The notes: generated from the sequence alone by a model not told the origin. 64,000 nt of DNA from Lachnospiraceae bacterium (GCA_017513125.1 JAFWDI010000019.1:26006-90005); one strand, 5' to 3'; positions 8,559-17,966 are shown, numbered from the stretch's first letter. Made by a program: numbers and translations.

Positions 8559-9872
8559 ATGGCACAGGAGCGCCTCATTTTTCACATCGACGTGAACAGC
8601 GCCTTTCTGTCCTGGGAGGCGGTCCGGCGCGTGCGCCGCGGCGACGAGGATCTGCGCCTCATTCCGTCCGCCGTGGGCGGAGACCCGAAGTCGCGGCGCG
8701 GCATCATCGTCGCGAAGTCGATCCCCGCGAAGAAGTTCGGAGTTACGACCGGCGAGCCCGTGTCGATGGCTCTGAAGAAGTGCCCGCAGCTGGTGCTCGT
8801 GAAGTCGGATTTCCGGCTGTATTCGAAGTGCTCGAAGGCGTTTAAAGATATCTGCAGAGAATACGCACCCGCGGTGGAGGAGTTCTCCATCGACGAGTGC
8901 TTTTTGGATCTGACCGGAACGTCGCAGATCTATCCGGACCCGATCGCGCTGGCATATGAGATCAAGGATAAGATCCGTGATGAACTGGGATTCACGGTCA
9001 ATGTCGGCGTCGCCCGGAACAAACTCTGCGCGAAGATGGCGAGCGATTTCGAGAAGCCGGACCGGGTGCACACATTGTTCCCGGAAGAAGTTAAGGAAAA
9101 AATGTGGCCGCTGCCGGTGCGGGACCTGCTCTTCGTGGGGAAAAAGTCCGCGGAGCGGCTGAACGGCGGCGGGATCCATACGATCGGCGATCTCGCGCAG
9201 GCAGATCCGCGCTATCTGCGCTCGCTGCTCGGGGAGAAGATGAGCGAACAGGCGCGTGCCTACGCGAACGGGATCGACGAGTCGCCGGTGCGCCCGGAGC
9301 CGGAGGTTGCGAAAGGCTTCAGCAATGAAGTGACGCTGGAGGACGACGTCACCACGCCCGAGGCGGCCGCGACGATCCTGCTGGAGCTGGCGGACCATGT
9401 CACGGCGCGGATGAGGCGGGACGGAGCGAAGGCGCAGTGCGTGGCGGTCTCGGTGCGCTATCTGGACTTTAAGACGCGCTCGCACCAGCGCCGGCTGGAT
9501 GCGCCGACGGATATCAGCAGGGAGGTCTATGAGACCGCCGGGGAGCTGCTTACGGAGCTCTGGAACGGCGAACCGCTGCGGCTGATGGGGGTGGCCCTGA
9601 CGCAGCTGACGCGCGGAGAGGACAGTGCGGGGCAGGATGAGCAGCTGAGTTTTTTCGGGGACGGTCTGCTAAGGGACCCGGCAGCCGGCGCGGAGTCCGG
9701 CGGCGGGAAGATCGACCGCGAGAAAGAGCGGAAGCTGGACGCGGCCATGGATGAGCTGCGGGACCGTTTCGGATCCGGAGCGGTGCGGCGCGGCGGCGCG
9801 ATGGCCATGGGGATCCGCGTGGCGCGGAAGGCGTCGGGGCAGAGTGACGCGGAGCGGGACGAGTTCTCTTAA
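8559..9872 (+). CDS. dinB: Y-family DNA polymerase (Pol IV/DinB-like)
   Basis: The 437-residue protein is a translesion polymerase. The palm motif FHIDVNSAFLSWEAV lies at residues 7-21 and the second catalytic motif FSIDECFLDLTG at about residues 108-119. Between them is the finger region with the family pattern RRGIIVAKSIPAKKFGV. A helix-hairpin-helix segment (TIGDLAQADPRYLRSLLG) and little-finger domain follow. The final 60 residues contain no obvious beta-clamp motif that I can fix with confidence, although QLSFFGD is a candidate. Start ATG has GGAGGAG 5 bases upstream. The 3' end overlaps the converging Sel1 gene by four bases. Confidence 0.9.
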   Translation: MAQERLIFHIDVNSAFLSWEAVRRVRRGDEDLRLIPSAVGGDPKSRRGIIVAKSIPAKKFGVTTGEPVSMALKKCPQLVLVKSDFRLYSKCSKAFKDICREYAPAVEEFSIDECFLDLTGTSQIYPDPIALAYEIKDKIRDELGFTVNVGVARNKLCAKMASDFEKPDRVHTLFPEEVKEKMWPLPVRDLLFVGKKSAERLNGGGIHTIGDLAQADPRYLRSLLGEKMSEQARAYANGIDESPVRPEPEVAKGFSNEVTLEDDVTTPEAAATILLELADHVTARMRRDGAKAQCVAVSVRYLDFKTRSHQRRLDAPTDISREVYETAGELLTELWNGEPLRLMGVALTQLTRGEDSAGQDEQLSFFGDGLLRDPAAGAESGGGKIDREKERKLDAAMDELRDRFGSGAVRRGGAMAMGIRVARKASGQSDAERDEFS

Positions 9873-11884
9873 CTGCGATTCGCGCAGATCATCGCTGCCT
9901 GTTTATGACCACGCCGTGCGGCCTCCTGATAACACTTTGTCGCAGCATCATAAAAGCCCCGGCGGTCATATTCCTCTGCGAGCGACGTCAGTGCCGCCGT
10001 GCAGCCGAGCATGGCGGCGGTTTTCCATTGATAGAGGACCCAGGGCTTTAACCGTCCGTCCGGCTCCCTGGCGGCCCTTGCGCCTGTAAAAGCGCAAAGC
10101 GCATCCGGCAGGCCGTATTTGGCCGCTTCCAGGTAATCCGAGTCGTAGAATGTCCTGTTTGTGATCTTATGCGTTCGAATGGACTCGAGCTGCTTTTCGA
10201 TGCCCCGGTCCAGAATGGGAAAGCCCTGCAGAAACGCGGTTTCCGAAAGGTAGTTCTCCGAAAATGGAAGATTTTTTATGTATGCGTTGATCTTCCAGGC
10301 GGCAGTGGAAGAATTCGATCTCCATCCCCTGGCCAGCAGATCCTGTGCATAACGGTCGCCCCGGAAGGCGGCGGCACAGCAGAAGCGGAATGCCGCGTCA
10401 TAATCCTTCGGGAGGCCCAGACCGTAGTAATACATATATCCCAGCATGAGCAGCGAGGGAGCGTCGCCTTTGCGGCCTTCGGCCTCCAGATGGGGGATCG
10501 CTTCCGGGTATCTGCCGGCATTGAAGAGACGGAACCCCTGCGGAAGCTGATCTGCCGGAACGCGCGAGGGAATCACGGCACACAGCCATTTCAGATCTTC
10601 ATTGATCATATTCCGGCGTGCCGGGTCGGAATCCGTGCGCATGGCCAATTCGGCCCAGTACTTCGCGAGACCCGGGTCGACAGCTGTGCCGGACCCGAGC
10701 CGGTACATGTTCGCCAGAGGCTGGAAGCTTTCCACCAGCCCGGCCTCTGCCGCCTGTTTGAAAAACCCGAACGCGTCCTCGAGTCTTCCCTCATTGCGTG
10801 CGATCACAGCCTGCTCGTGCCACATGACCGCAAGCTGTTGGAACAGCTCCCGGTCGGCACGGGCTTTGGCGACGGGATCGTTCAGAAGCTCATCCTGAGA
10901 CCGGAGATAGGGGATGAGGTCCATGGTCTGCTTCGCATCTTTGCGGCGGTCTTCATCCGTGTCTTCGTCCAGCGTCCTTCCGGCCCAGTACAGGGCTTTG
11001 TCATAATCTTTTTCCGTGCCGATGCCTTTGGCGTACAGATCTGCCAGATCGCAGAACGCGGGCAGATAACCGGCCTCGGCCGCCTTTTCCTTCCAGAGGA
11101 AAGCCTGACGGTCATCGGCTTCGACGAAGACTCCGGTCTTATAGCAAATGCTGACGTTATTCATCGCGCAGGAATTTCCCATATTCGCTGCAGTCTGAAA
11201 TGCCTGAAAGGCTTCTTCCGGGCGCCCTTCGTTTATAAGATCACAGCCGGCGCGGTTCAGCTCCTCCGGATCTGGACGATCCTGGATCCATTCCAGCAGA
11301 AGATGAGCGTGTTCGCACAGGTCTTCCGGGCAAGTGCCGTCATCCAGTATCGTCCGGGCGAGCCGGGCCGCTTCGGAAAGGTCCTGTTCGGTGCCTATGC
11401 CGTTCGCATAGCAGTCGGCCAGGATGACCATGGCATACACGTAACCAGCGTCTGCGGCCTGCTGCGCTCCGGCAAAAACCTCTTCAGGGCTGATGAGATC
11501 GCTCCGACCCTGCGCATACAGGGAGATCAGAAGATTTGCTGCTGCTCCGGATCCGAGATCCGCCGCAGTACGGAGAAAAGGAACGGCATCGTCATACCGC
11601 TCTTCATTTAAAGCTTGATCCGCGGACGACGTGGCTTCGCATAGGCGCAGCAGGCGGGCGCTGTCCTCATCCTCCGGAGTCTCCGCAAAACAGCGTCTGG
11701 CCCAGTAGAGCGCTTTCTTATGATCCGGTTCGCAGCCGGTACCGTATAAGAGGATGACGGCTGCGTTATACATGGCGTCCGCGCAGCCTTCATTGGCGGC
11801 TTCCAGATAGAGGGAGAGCGCCTCCTCGAATTTTTCTTCATCATAGAGTTCGTCAGCCTGTTCTTTTTTTTCTTCCGGTGTCAT
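9869..11884 (-). CDS. Sel1-like repeat (TPR-type) protein
   Basis: The 671-residue cytoplasmic protein is built almost entirely from Sel1-like helical repeats. At least ten copies of the pattern A...G...A..NL..LY..G.G...D...A..W...A can be followed, for example LADLYAKGIGTEKDYDKAL and LANMYRLGSGTAVDPGLAK. Such arrays bind partner proteins and act as scaffolds. No signal peptide or enzyme domain is seen. AGGAGCCAGAT precedes the ATG. It lies 15 bases behind the HEPN-like gene on the same strand, so it is the second gene of that pair. Confidence 0.85.
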   Translation of the reverse strand: MTPEEKKEQADELYDEEKFEEALSLYLEAANEGCADAMYNAAVILLYGTGCEPDHKKALYWARRCFAETPEDEDSARLLRLCEATSSADQALNEERYDDAVPFLRTAADLGSGAAANLLISLYAQGRSDLISPEEVFAGAQQAADAGYVYAMVILADCYANGIGTEQDLSEAARLARTILDDGTCPEDLCEHAHLLLEWIQDRPDPEELNRAGCDLINEGRPEEAFQAFQTAANMGNSCAMNNVSICYKTGVFVEADDRQAFLWKEKAAEAGYLPAFCDLADLYAKGIGTEKDYDKALYWAGRTLDEDTDEDRRKDAKQTMDLIPYLRSQDELLNDPVAKARADRELFQQLAVMWHEQAVIARNEGRLEDAFGFFKQAAEAGLVESFQPLANMYRLGSGTAVDPGLAKYWAELAMRTDSDPARRNMINEDLKWLCAVIPSRVPADQLPQGFRLFNAGRYPEAIPHLEAEGRKGDAPSLLMLGYMYYYGLGLPKDYDAAFRFCCAAAFRGDRYAQDLLARGWRSNSSTAAWKINAYIKNLPFSENYLSETAFLQGFPILDRGIEKQLESIRTHKITNRTFYDSDYLEAAKYGLPDALCAFTGARAAREPDGRLKPWVLYQWKTAAMLGCTAALTSLAEEYDRRGFYDAATKCYQEAARRGHKQAAMICANRS

Positions 11885-11899
11885 ATCTGGCTCCTCTGA

Positions 11900-12745
11900 T
11901 TATGCATTCTGCCCGCCTGTGCGGCTCGGCCAGGGCAGGTTTTCGAGATCGTCGTTCAGGTCCGCCCACGGCGCTTTTCCTTCCAGCGGCATTCCGATCG
12001 GGGCCCGGAACCATGCGAACTGGTCAAAATGCTGAATGTCCGATCTGTGGCGCTCTCTCCAGGCGAGCACCGGTGCGATATAGGCTTGAAAACGGTCGGA
12101 ATCGGCGGAAACGGTGCTGCGGCTTCCGGCCGCCGCGGCTCGCTCGTTCAGTTTTTTATGGATCGTGTTTTTGACGGACTCCGCATAGAGATAGATCTCC
12201 GGCTCGAGCGGCGCCGCTGCGTCGGCGATGAGGTCTGAAATATCGTCATGAATGATCTTCTGGCCTTCGGAATCCTCCGCTTCGCGATAGATATAGCGAA
12301 ACACTTTTTCCTCATCCACATAGAACAGATCCCGGTGCGCCGGAAGGATGCAGCGGTGCTTCGGGGTATTATGCTCCAGATCGTTCCTCAGGGTGCGGAT
12401 GAAGGAGAGACTTCGGATCTGCTTCTCAGTCAGTCCGCGATGATCGACGATCAGTCGGATCGCGCCCTGGTCCGGTGCGACGGGATTGCCGTTATCTGTT
12501 TCATATGGGAAAAGGAGGAACCAGAATGCCGTAAAGTCCAGTTCTCCGAACGGATCTTCCAAAGGCAGACGTACCTCGTTTCGCTTCCCGTAATGGTAAG
12601 TTTCAAAAATGCCTCGTGCGTAAGCGACTGTCCCGGCCGCATCCATTCCGGCGTGTACGGCAGCCTCGAAAGCCTGCTTTTTCATCAGAGGCAGAATCCG
12701 TTGGTTGATCAGCTGTTTGATGTCATCCTGAAATAGATAGATCAT
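11900..12745 (-). CDS. Protein of unknown function with a candidate HEPN-type RN-x3-H motif
   Basis: The 281-residue protein is not recognised as a known family. Near residue 120 it contains IRTLRNDLEHN, which fits the Rx4-6H signature, with a polar residue after Arg, of HEPN ribonuclease/nucleotide-binding domains. The surrounding sequence is predicted helical, but the N-terminal third looks mixed alpha/beta. No signal peptide or membrane segment is seen. GGAGGAAAT directly before ATG makes the start firm. It is followed after 15 bases by the Sel1-repeat gene. HEPN proteins are often toxins or tRNA/RNA nucleases; that function is only a possibility here. Confidence 0.5.
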   Translation of the reverse strand: MIYLFQDDIKQLINQRILPLMKKQAFEAAVHAGMDAAGTVAYARGIFETYHYGKRNEVRLPLEDPFGELDFTAFWFLLFPYETDNGNPVAPDQGAIRLIVDHRGLTEKQIRSLSFIRTLRNDLEHNTPKHRCILPAHRDLFYVDEEKVFRYIYREAEDSEGQKIIHDDISDLIADAAAPLEPEIYLYAESVKNTIHKKLNERAAAAGSRSTVSADSDRFQAYIAPVLAWRERHRSDIQHFDQFAWFRAPIGMPLEGKAPWADLNDDLENLPWPSRTGGQNA

Positions 12746-12849
12746 ATTTCCTCCGTTTCCAAGCGATTTGAATACGCTAAATTATCACCGGCAGGAACAA
12801 ATGTAAAGAAGAATTTTCAAGATTTTCAAAAAAGACCGGAGAATGCGAA

Positions 12850-12877
12850 GAGGACCGCAACGGGATGTGCGGTCCTC
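12850..12877 (-). terminator. Hairpin downstream of the OYE-type reductase gene
   Basis: GAGGACCGCA (12850-12859) and TGCGGTCCTC (12868-12877) form a perfect 10-bp stem with an 8-base loop. On the minus strand it lies just after the reductase stop, but the nearest T-run (opposite the A-run at 12828-12833) is displaced, so termination efficiency is unclear. Confidence 0.55.
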
Positions 12878-12913
12878 TGTGTATAACTCCTGCTGTGCAT
12901 ACGCGGCGAAAGG

Positions 12914-14881
12914 TCACGAATCGATCTCCAGGCACGCGTCAAACGCGCTGCACGTCGCGTCGCCGATCAGGCCGATCTTATGGGCGTCGCCCACCACATA
13001 GGTCTCCGGAACGGCGTCCTTCAGCGCCTCGATCATCGCCTCGTTCTTCTTCAGGCCGAACGCATTGACGACCGTGTCGCAGGGCAGGAACTGCTCCTCG
13101 CCCGCGGCGGTCTGTACCAGCACCCCGTCTTCCCGGATCTCCAGAACTTTCGTCTCATACATCACCGCCGAGGCGCCCTCGCGCAGGCGTCTCTGGAAGA
13201 TCGGGACCGTGAAGTCCTTGATCTTTGAGGTGATCGCCTCCTCGGACATCATCTCCACTACCGTGACGTCTTTTCCCTCGTGGCCCAGCTGCATCGCGCA
13301 CTCGGAGCCGGAGAGGCCGCCGCCGCAGACCACGACCCGGTCGCCGACCGGGACCAGCCCGCGGTCGACCTGCGAGACCATGACGACATTCGCCCCGTCG
13401 ATCCCGGGGATCGGAGGCGCGAATTCGTCGGCGCCCACCGCGATGATCAGGGCGTCCGCCGCGAGCGCTTTCACGATTTCAGGGGTCACCTCGGTGTTCA
13501 GATGGACCGTGATGCCGGGATCGGAGAGGACCTTCCGGGTCTGGAAATCCAGATACCGGCGGAAGCCGTCCTTCAGCCACAGCGCGGAGGCTTCCTGCAG
13601 CCTGCCGCCGAGCCGGTCGGCCTTCTCGCAGATGTGTACGTCATGACCGCGTTCCGCGAGCGTCCGCGCCGCGTACATGCCGGCAGGGCCGCCGCCGGCG
13701 ATCACGACCGTCTTCTTTTTCTTCATCGGGATGAAGCGCGGATAGCGGTACTCGCGTCCCATGCGCGGGTTCACTGCGCAGCCCCAGAGGTGTGCGTCCT
13801 TGCCGGCATTCCGCAGGCAGTACATGCAGCGCATGCAGGGCGTGATCTCATCTTCCTGACCGCGCTCGCCCTTCACGATCATGCGGTCGTCCGCCATCAG
13901 GGCCTTCGCCATCGCGACGATGTCGGCCTTCCCCTCCGCGAGGATCTGCTCGGCCAGATCGAGCGTATTGATGCCGCCGACCACCGAGACCGCGACCTTG
14001 TCGCCCAGCGCCTCCTTAAACGCGGCGGCGTGCTCGACATTGCACCCGCGCTCGATATAGTAGCCGGGCATGTTGTAGCTGGTCGCTTCGCCGTAGAAGA
14101 GCGTGCCGGTCGAGACGCAGAGCATGTCGATGTACTTCGACGCCTCCTTCAGGAACGCGATGCGCTCCTCGATGTCCGTGGCGCCGGGCAGCCGCTCGTC
14201 GCCGACCACGCGCACCTCGATCGGGATGCGGCCCTTCGTGACCGAATACATGGCCTCAAGGACCTCCATCGGGAACTTCCAGCGGTTATGCGCCGAACCG
14301 CCGTAGGCGTCCTCGCGGCGGTTCCAGAACTTCGAGAGAAATGCCGAGAGCAGGTTTCCGTGGGCAATGTGGCACATGACCATGTCGAAGCCCGCGTCCA
14401 TGCAGCGTCTGGTCGCCTGCATGAAGTGCTCGATAACGATGTCCATTTCGGCGCGGCCGATCTCGCGGTAGAGCGACTTGTCCTTCGGGAAGATGTCCAC
14501 GACCGACGGCACCCACGCCTCGATGTCGTTCAGCGCGGCCCACTGGCCTGCGTGAATCAGCTCGGCCGAGAGATTGCAGTCGTAGCGGTGGATCTCCTGC
14601 GTGAGCTGGAACAGACCGGCGCGGTCCATGTCGTTCGTGACGGACAGGCAGCCGTAGAAGTCGCGCCCGTGCTCGAAGTCGACGGGCGTCGAGCCGATCG
14701 TGACCAGCCCGGCCCCGGTCTGCGCCTGTGTGCCGACGAACTCCAGCAGCTCGCGCGTGACGGCGCCGGACTCGAAGCCGGCGTGGTTCGTGACGATGGG
14801 AGAGTACTGAATGCGGTTCTTCATGTGCATCGTGCCGACGTCGATGGGCCGGTAGATGTGCGGATAGTGGTTCAGTGCCAT
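12914..14881 (-). CDS. NADH:flavin oxidoreductase/2,4-dienoyl-CoA reductase-like (OYE barrel + FeS + FAD/NAD domains)
   Basis: The 655-residue protein has the three-part layout of enoate, dienoyl-CoA and bile-acid-type reductases. Residues 1-about 340 form the FMN-binding old-yellow-enzyme barrel (MKNRIQYSPIVTNHAGF; SAELIHAGQWA; FDMVMCHIAHGNLLSAF). The cysteine cluster CMRCMYCLRN...WGCAVNP follows and should hold a 4Fe-4S cluster. The C-terminal part has VVIAGGGPAGMYAARTLAERG for FAD and VVVCGGGLSGSECAMQLG for NAD(P)H. It reduces an activated double bond in an unknown substrate. A good AAAGGAG site precedes the ATG. It stands downstream of transketolase but behind a strong terminator, so it is probably expressed separately. 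Confidence 0.88.
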   Translation of the reverse strand: MALNHYPHIYRPIDVGTMHMKNRIQYSPIVTNHAGFESGAVTRELLEFVGTQAQTGAGLVTIGSTPVDFEHGRDFYGCLSVTNDMDRAGLFQLTQEIHRYDCNLSAELIHAGQWAALNDIEAWVPSVVDIFPKDKSLYREIGRAEMDIVIEHFMQATRRCMDAGFDMVMCHIAHGNLLSAFLSKFWNRREDAYGGSAHNRWKFPMEVLEAMYSVTKGRIPIEVRVVGDERLPGATDIEERIAFLKEASKYIDMLCVSTGTLFYGEATSYNMPGYYIERGCNVEHAAAFKEALGDKVAVSVVGGINTLDLAEQILAEGKADIVAMAKALMADDRMIVKGERGQEDEITPCMRCMYCLRNAGKDAHLWGCAVNPRMGREYRYPRFIPMKKKKTVVIAGGGPAGMYAARTLAERGHDVHICEKADRLGGRLQEASALWLKDGFRRYLDFQTRKVLSDPGITVHLNTEVTPEIVKALAADALIIAVGADEFAPPIPGIDGANVVMVSQVDRGLVPVGDRVVVCGGGLSGSECAMQLGHEGKDVTVVEMMSEEAITSKIKDFTVPIFQRRLREGASAVMYETKVLEIREDGVLVQTAAGEEQFLPCDTVVNAFGLKKNEAMIEALKDAVPETYVVGDAHKIGLIGDATCSAFDACLEIDS

Positions 14882-14905
14882 ATGTGATCTCCTTTTCGTG
14901 ATATG

Positions 14906-14940
14906 AAAAAGGGCAATGCCGGTCCGCCCGGCATTGCCCC
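14906..14940 (-). terminator. Rho-independent terminator of the transketolase gene
   Basis: On the minus strand GGGCAATGCCGGG and CCGGCATTGCCC form a stem of about 12 bp with a short loop, followed by five T residues (the A-run at 14906-14910 on the plus strand). It lies between transketolase and the OYE-type reductase. Confidence 0.8.
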
Positions 14941-14954
14941 GTGTTCGGTCGGTA

Positions 14955-16829
14955 TTATACAGCCTGCTTCGCGGCCAGAGCCTTCCGCACGGCTTCGATG
15001 ATCCCGTCCGCGTTCAGCCCGTAGGCGTCGAGGACTTCCTGCGCCTTTCCGCTGCGGCCGAACTCATCGTTCACGCCGTGGCGGATCACAGGGACGGGGC
15101 AGGCGCCGGCGACGCACTCGCAGACCGCGCTGCCGAGGCCGCCGATGACGTTATGCTCTTCGGAGGTGACGATCGCGCCGGTCTCTTTCGCCGCACGGAG
15201 GATGAGCTCCTCGTCGAGAGGCTTGATCGTGTGGATGTCTAGCACGCGCACGCTGACGCCTTCCGCCGCGAGAGCTTCCGCGGCTTTCAGAGCGGCCTGC
15301 ACCATCAGACCGGTCGCGGCCACGGTCACGTCGCTTCCGTTACGCAGGGTCAGACCCTTTCCGATCTCAAAAGCGTAAGCACCGTCCGCATAATCCGTGA
15401 CGGGCTCGACCGCCGAGCGTCCCAGGCGCATATAGGCGGGGCCGTCATAGGCCAGAAGCGCTTTTACAGCCTGCTCCATCTCTGGGCCGTCGCAGGGGTT
15501 CAGGACGACCATGCCCGGAATCGTCCGCATGACGGACAGATCCTCGATACACTGGTGCGTCGCGCCGTCCTCGCCGACGCTTAAGCCTCCGTGCGAGCCG
15601 ATGATCTTTACGTTCAGATGCGGGTAGGCCACGGAGTTCCGGACCTGCTCGAAAGCACGGCCGGTGGAGAACATCGCAAACGAGCACGCGAACGGCTTTT
15701 TCCCGCAGGCGGCGAGTCCGGCTGCGATGCCGACCATGTTCTGCTCGGCAATGCCGCAGTCCAGGAAGCGCTCGGGGCAGGCGTTCTTAAACGTGCCGGA
15801 TTTCGTCGCACCCGCCAGGTCCGCGTCCAGCACGACCAGGTCGGGGTCCTCCGCGCTCAGGGCGGCGATCGTTTCGCCGAAGACCTCTCGGGTGGCCTTT
15901 TTCGCAGGCTTTTCGGCACCGCCTTCGGCGCAGTCGCCGGCGTCGTCCGCGAAGCCGCCTTCGGCGCAGTCATGGTCCTTAGAAAGTTCCGCCTCGAGCT
16001 CCACGATCCGGGCAGTCAGCTCCGCACGCGCAGTCTCCATCTGCTCATCGTTCGGAGCCTTCCCGTGCCAGCCGGCCTGATCCTCCATGAACGATACGCC
16101 TTTTCCCTTCGTCGTCTTCAGCAGGATGACGGTGGGCTTCCCCTTCACGCTCTGCGCGACTTCGAAAGCCGCCGCGAGCGCTTCGACGTCGTGCCCGTCG
16201 CAGTGGATCACGTTCCAGTTAAATGCCAGCAGCTTCGCGTCGAGCGGCTCGGTCGGCATGACGTCCTGCGTGGGACCGTCGATCTGAAGGCCGTTGATAT
16301 CGATAAACGCGCAGAGATTATCCAGCTCATATTTCGCGGCCGCCATGAAGGCCTCCCAGACCTGGCCCTCCTCGATCTCGCCGTCGCCCAGCGCGGCGTA
16401 GACGCGATAGTCCTTTCCGTCCAGCTTCCCGGCCAGCGCCATCCCCACTGCGGCGGAGATGCCCTGTCCGAGCGAGCCGGTCGACATGTCGACGCCCTTC
16501 ACGCAGCGCATGTCGGGGTGGCCGGACATATGTCCTTTAATGCTCCGGAACAGCTCCAGATCCGATTCCGGAAAGAAACCTTTCAGTGCCAGGATCGAAT
16601 ACAGAGCGGGAGAGCAGTGGCCCTTCGAAAGCACGAAACGGTCGCGGTCCGGATCGTCCGGACGCGCGGGATCGACGCGCATCACACGGCCGTAGAGCAC
16701 AGCCAGCGCGTCCATGATCGAAAGCGACCCGCCGGGGTGCCCCGACGCGGCGCGGTGAACGGCCTCTACGGCCAGAAGGCGGCCTTTCGCCGCCATGAGT
16801 TCGAGTTCCTTGATCTCAGTCTGGTTCAT
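14955..16829 (-). CDS. tkt: Transketolase (single-chain, halves joined by an unusual linker)
   Basis: The 624-residue enzyme moves two-carbon units between sugar phosphates in the pentose phosphate pathway using thiamine diphosphate. The ThDP motif ALGDGEIEEGQVWEAF is near residue 150 and the N-terminal half ends near residue 285. The second half has DCGIAEQNMVGIAAGLA and GSHGGLSVGEDGATHQ. Clostridia often encode the halves as separate proteins; here they are joined by a linker containing CAEGG twice (see findings). The total length is below the usual 650-670. The start codon is followed by NQTEIKELELMAAKGR, typical of N-terminal subunits. Confidence in function is high. Confidence 0.93.
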   Translation of the reverse strand: MNQTEIKELELMAAKGRLLAVEAVHRAASGHPGGSLSIMDALAVLYGRVMRVDPARPDDPDRDRFVLSKGHCSPALYSILALKGFFPESDLELFRSIKGHMSGHPDMRCVKGVDMSTGSLGQGISAAVGMALAGKLDGKDYRVYAALGDGEIEEGQVWEAFMAAAKYELDNLCAFIDINGLQIDGPTQDVMPTEPLDAKLLAFNWNVIHCDGHDVEALAAAFEVAQSVKGKPTVILLKTTKGKGVSFMEDQAGWHGKAPNDEQMETARAELTARIVELEAELSKDHDCAEGGFADDAGDCAEGGAEKPAKKATREVFGETIAALSAEDPDLVVLDADLAGATKSGTFKNACPERFLDCGIAEQNMVGIAAGLAACGKKPFACSFAMFSTGRAFEQVRNSVAYPHLNVKIIGSHGGLSVGEDGATHQCIEDLSVMRTIPGMVVLNPCDGPEMEQAVKALLAYDGPAYMRLGRSAVEPVTDYADGAYAFEIGKGLTLRNGSDVTVAATGLMVQAALKAAEALAAEGVSVRVLDIHTIKPLDEELILRAAKETGAIVTSEEHNVIGGLGSAVCECVAGACPVPVIRHGVNDEFGRSGKAQEVLDAYGLNADGIIEAVRKALAAKQAV

Positions 16830-16871
16830 GAGTCTGATCCTCCGTCAGCATGCATTTAAAACGAAATGCCG

Positions 16872-17405
16872 TTATTCTTCAACAAATGAGACGACCCCGA
16901 TATAGGGCAGGTTCCGGTACTTCTGGTCATAGTCCAGACCGAAACCGACCACGAAAAGGTCATCGATCGTAAAGCAGTTATAATCCGGGGTCAGTCCCTC
17001 CACACGGCGGCGTGAGGGTTTGTCCAGCATCGTGCAGAGCTTCAGGCTGGTCGGCTGTCTGGCGTCCAGGATATCGATCAGGAAGGAAAGGGTGTTTCCG
17101 GTATCGATAATGTCTTCGACCACCAGGACGTCCTTCCCCTTAATGTCTTCATCCAGATCCAGGTCGAGATGGACCTTTCCGGACGATGTGGTCGAACCGC
17201 CGTAGCTCGAGCATTTGACGAAGGTGAACTTGACCGGGACGGTCAGGTGTTTGGCCAGCTCGCAGGTAAAGAACACGGCGCCCTTCAGCGTGCAGAGCAG
17301 GTGCAGTTCTTTTCCCTCGTAATCGCGGTTGATCTGATCCGCCAGCTCGCGGATGCGCGCGTACAGATCTTCTTCGGATATAAGAACTCGGATCTCTTCT
17401 TTCAT
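16872..17405 (-). CDS. hpt: Hypoxanthine phosphoribosyltransferase
   Basis: This 177-residue purine-salvage enzyme makes IMP or GMP from hypoxanthine or guanine and PRPP. The PRPP-binding loop VLVVEDIIDTGNTLSFL lies at about residues 95-111. LLCTLKGAVFFTCEL near residue 38 is the other phosphate-binding segment. The length is standard. GGAGGCTGCC precedes ATG. It is upstream of transketolase on the same strand, separated by 42 bases, and may share its transcript. Confidence 0.93.
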   Translation of the reverse strand: MKEEIRVLISEEDLYARIRELADQINRDYEGKELHLLCTLKGAVFFTCELAKHLTVPVKFTFVKCSSYGGSTTSSGKVHLDLDLDEDIKGKDVLVVEDIIDTGNTLSFLIDILDARQPTSLKLCTMLDKPSRRRVEGLTPDYNCFTIDDLFVVGFGLDYDQKYRNLPYIGVVSFVEE

Positions 17406-17551
17406 GGCAGCCTCCTGAATTGTACGGAACCCCCGGTCTCATCCGGGCGTTCTTTGTCATTTAATAATATAGCACAGTTTTGCCGAAAGCACTTTCGAAG
17501 ATCGGGAAAATGTATTATAGTATATCCGATCAAATGTGCGGAGGAGCATTT

Positions 17552-17905
17552 ATGGCGAAGCAGAGGACATATACCGGAACGAAGAAGGGCACTTCGGCGG
17601 CCAGACAGGGCAGAAGATCCCGCGTGGTCGGCGGAGGCTCCGGCACGAGCGGCGCGAATAACGGAAAGCAGGAGTACCGCTCGGTCCGCGACACCCCGGA
17701 GTATAAAGAGAGACAGAAGAAGAGCTTTATCCAGAACATCATCATTAACGCGGCTGTTCTGGGCGGCTTTGCCATCATGCTGCTGCTCCGCGGAACGAAC
17801 ACGGCGCCGAAAAAAGTCAGCATCCCGATCATGGTCGGCCTCGGCGTCCTGATCGTGATCGTGTTCATCGTTCAGATGAGGCAGCGGAAGAAGTTGGGCT
17901 TGTAG
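17552..17905 (+). CDS. Small two-TM membrane protein of unknown function
   Basis: This 117-residue protein has a basic Gly/Ser/Arg-rich N-terminal region of about 55 residues, then two membrane segments: IIINAAVLGGFAIMLLL near residues 68-84 and IPIMVGLGVLIVIVFIV near residues 93-109, ending in a short basic tail. I do not recognise the family. A GGAGGAG site lies 5 bases before ATG at 17552; the frame upstream to 17480 has no ribosome site. An AT-rich stretch around 17511-17525 (TATTATAGTATA) may be its -10 region. It is transcribed away from hpt. Confidence 0.65.
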   Translation: MAKQRTYTGTKKGTSAARQGRRSRVVGGGSGTSGANNGKQEYRSVRDTPEYKERQKKSFIQNIIINAAVLGGFAIMLLLRGTNTAPKKVSIPIMVGLGVLIVIVFIVQMRQRKKLGL

Positions 17906-17940
17906 TGCCGGACAGACCGGTTTTAAGTGAGATAACATCG

Positions 17941-17966
17941 GTGATCCGGGGCGGCGCCCCGGGTCA
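17941..17966. other. GC-rich imperfect inverted repeat before the peptidase gene
   Basis: GTGATCCGGGGC and GCCCCGGGTCAC flank a 3-base loop. No T-run follows on either strand, so I do not call it a terminator. A smaller hairpin (CAGGCTTTTCGGCCTG) follows directly before the ribosome site. Confidence 0.4.

Noticed and set aside
12914..14881. Specific assignment of the OYE-type protein as a bile-acid or dienoyl-CoA reductase
   Set aside because: The domain layout fits both and several others, and no bile-acid operon genes are nearby.
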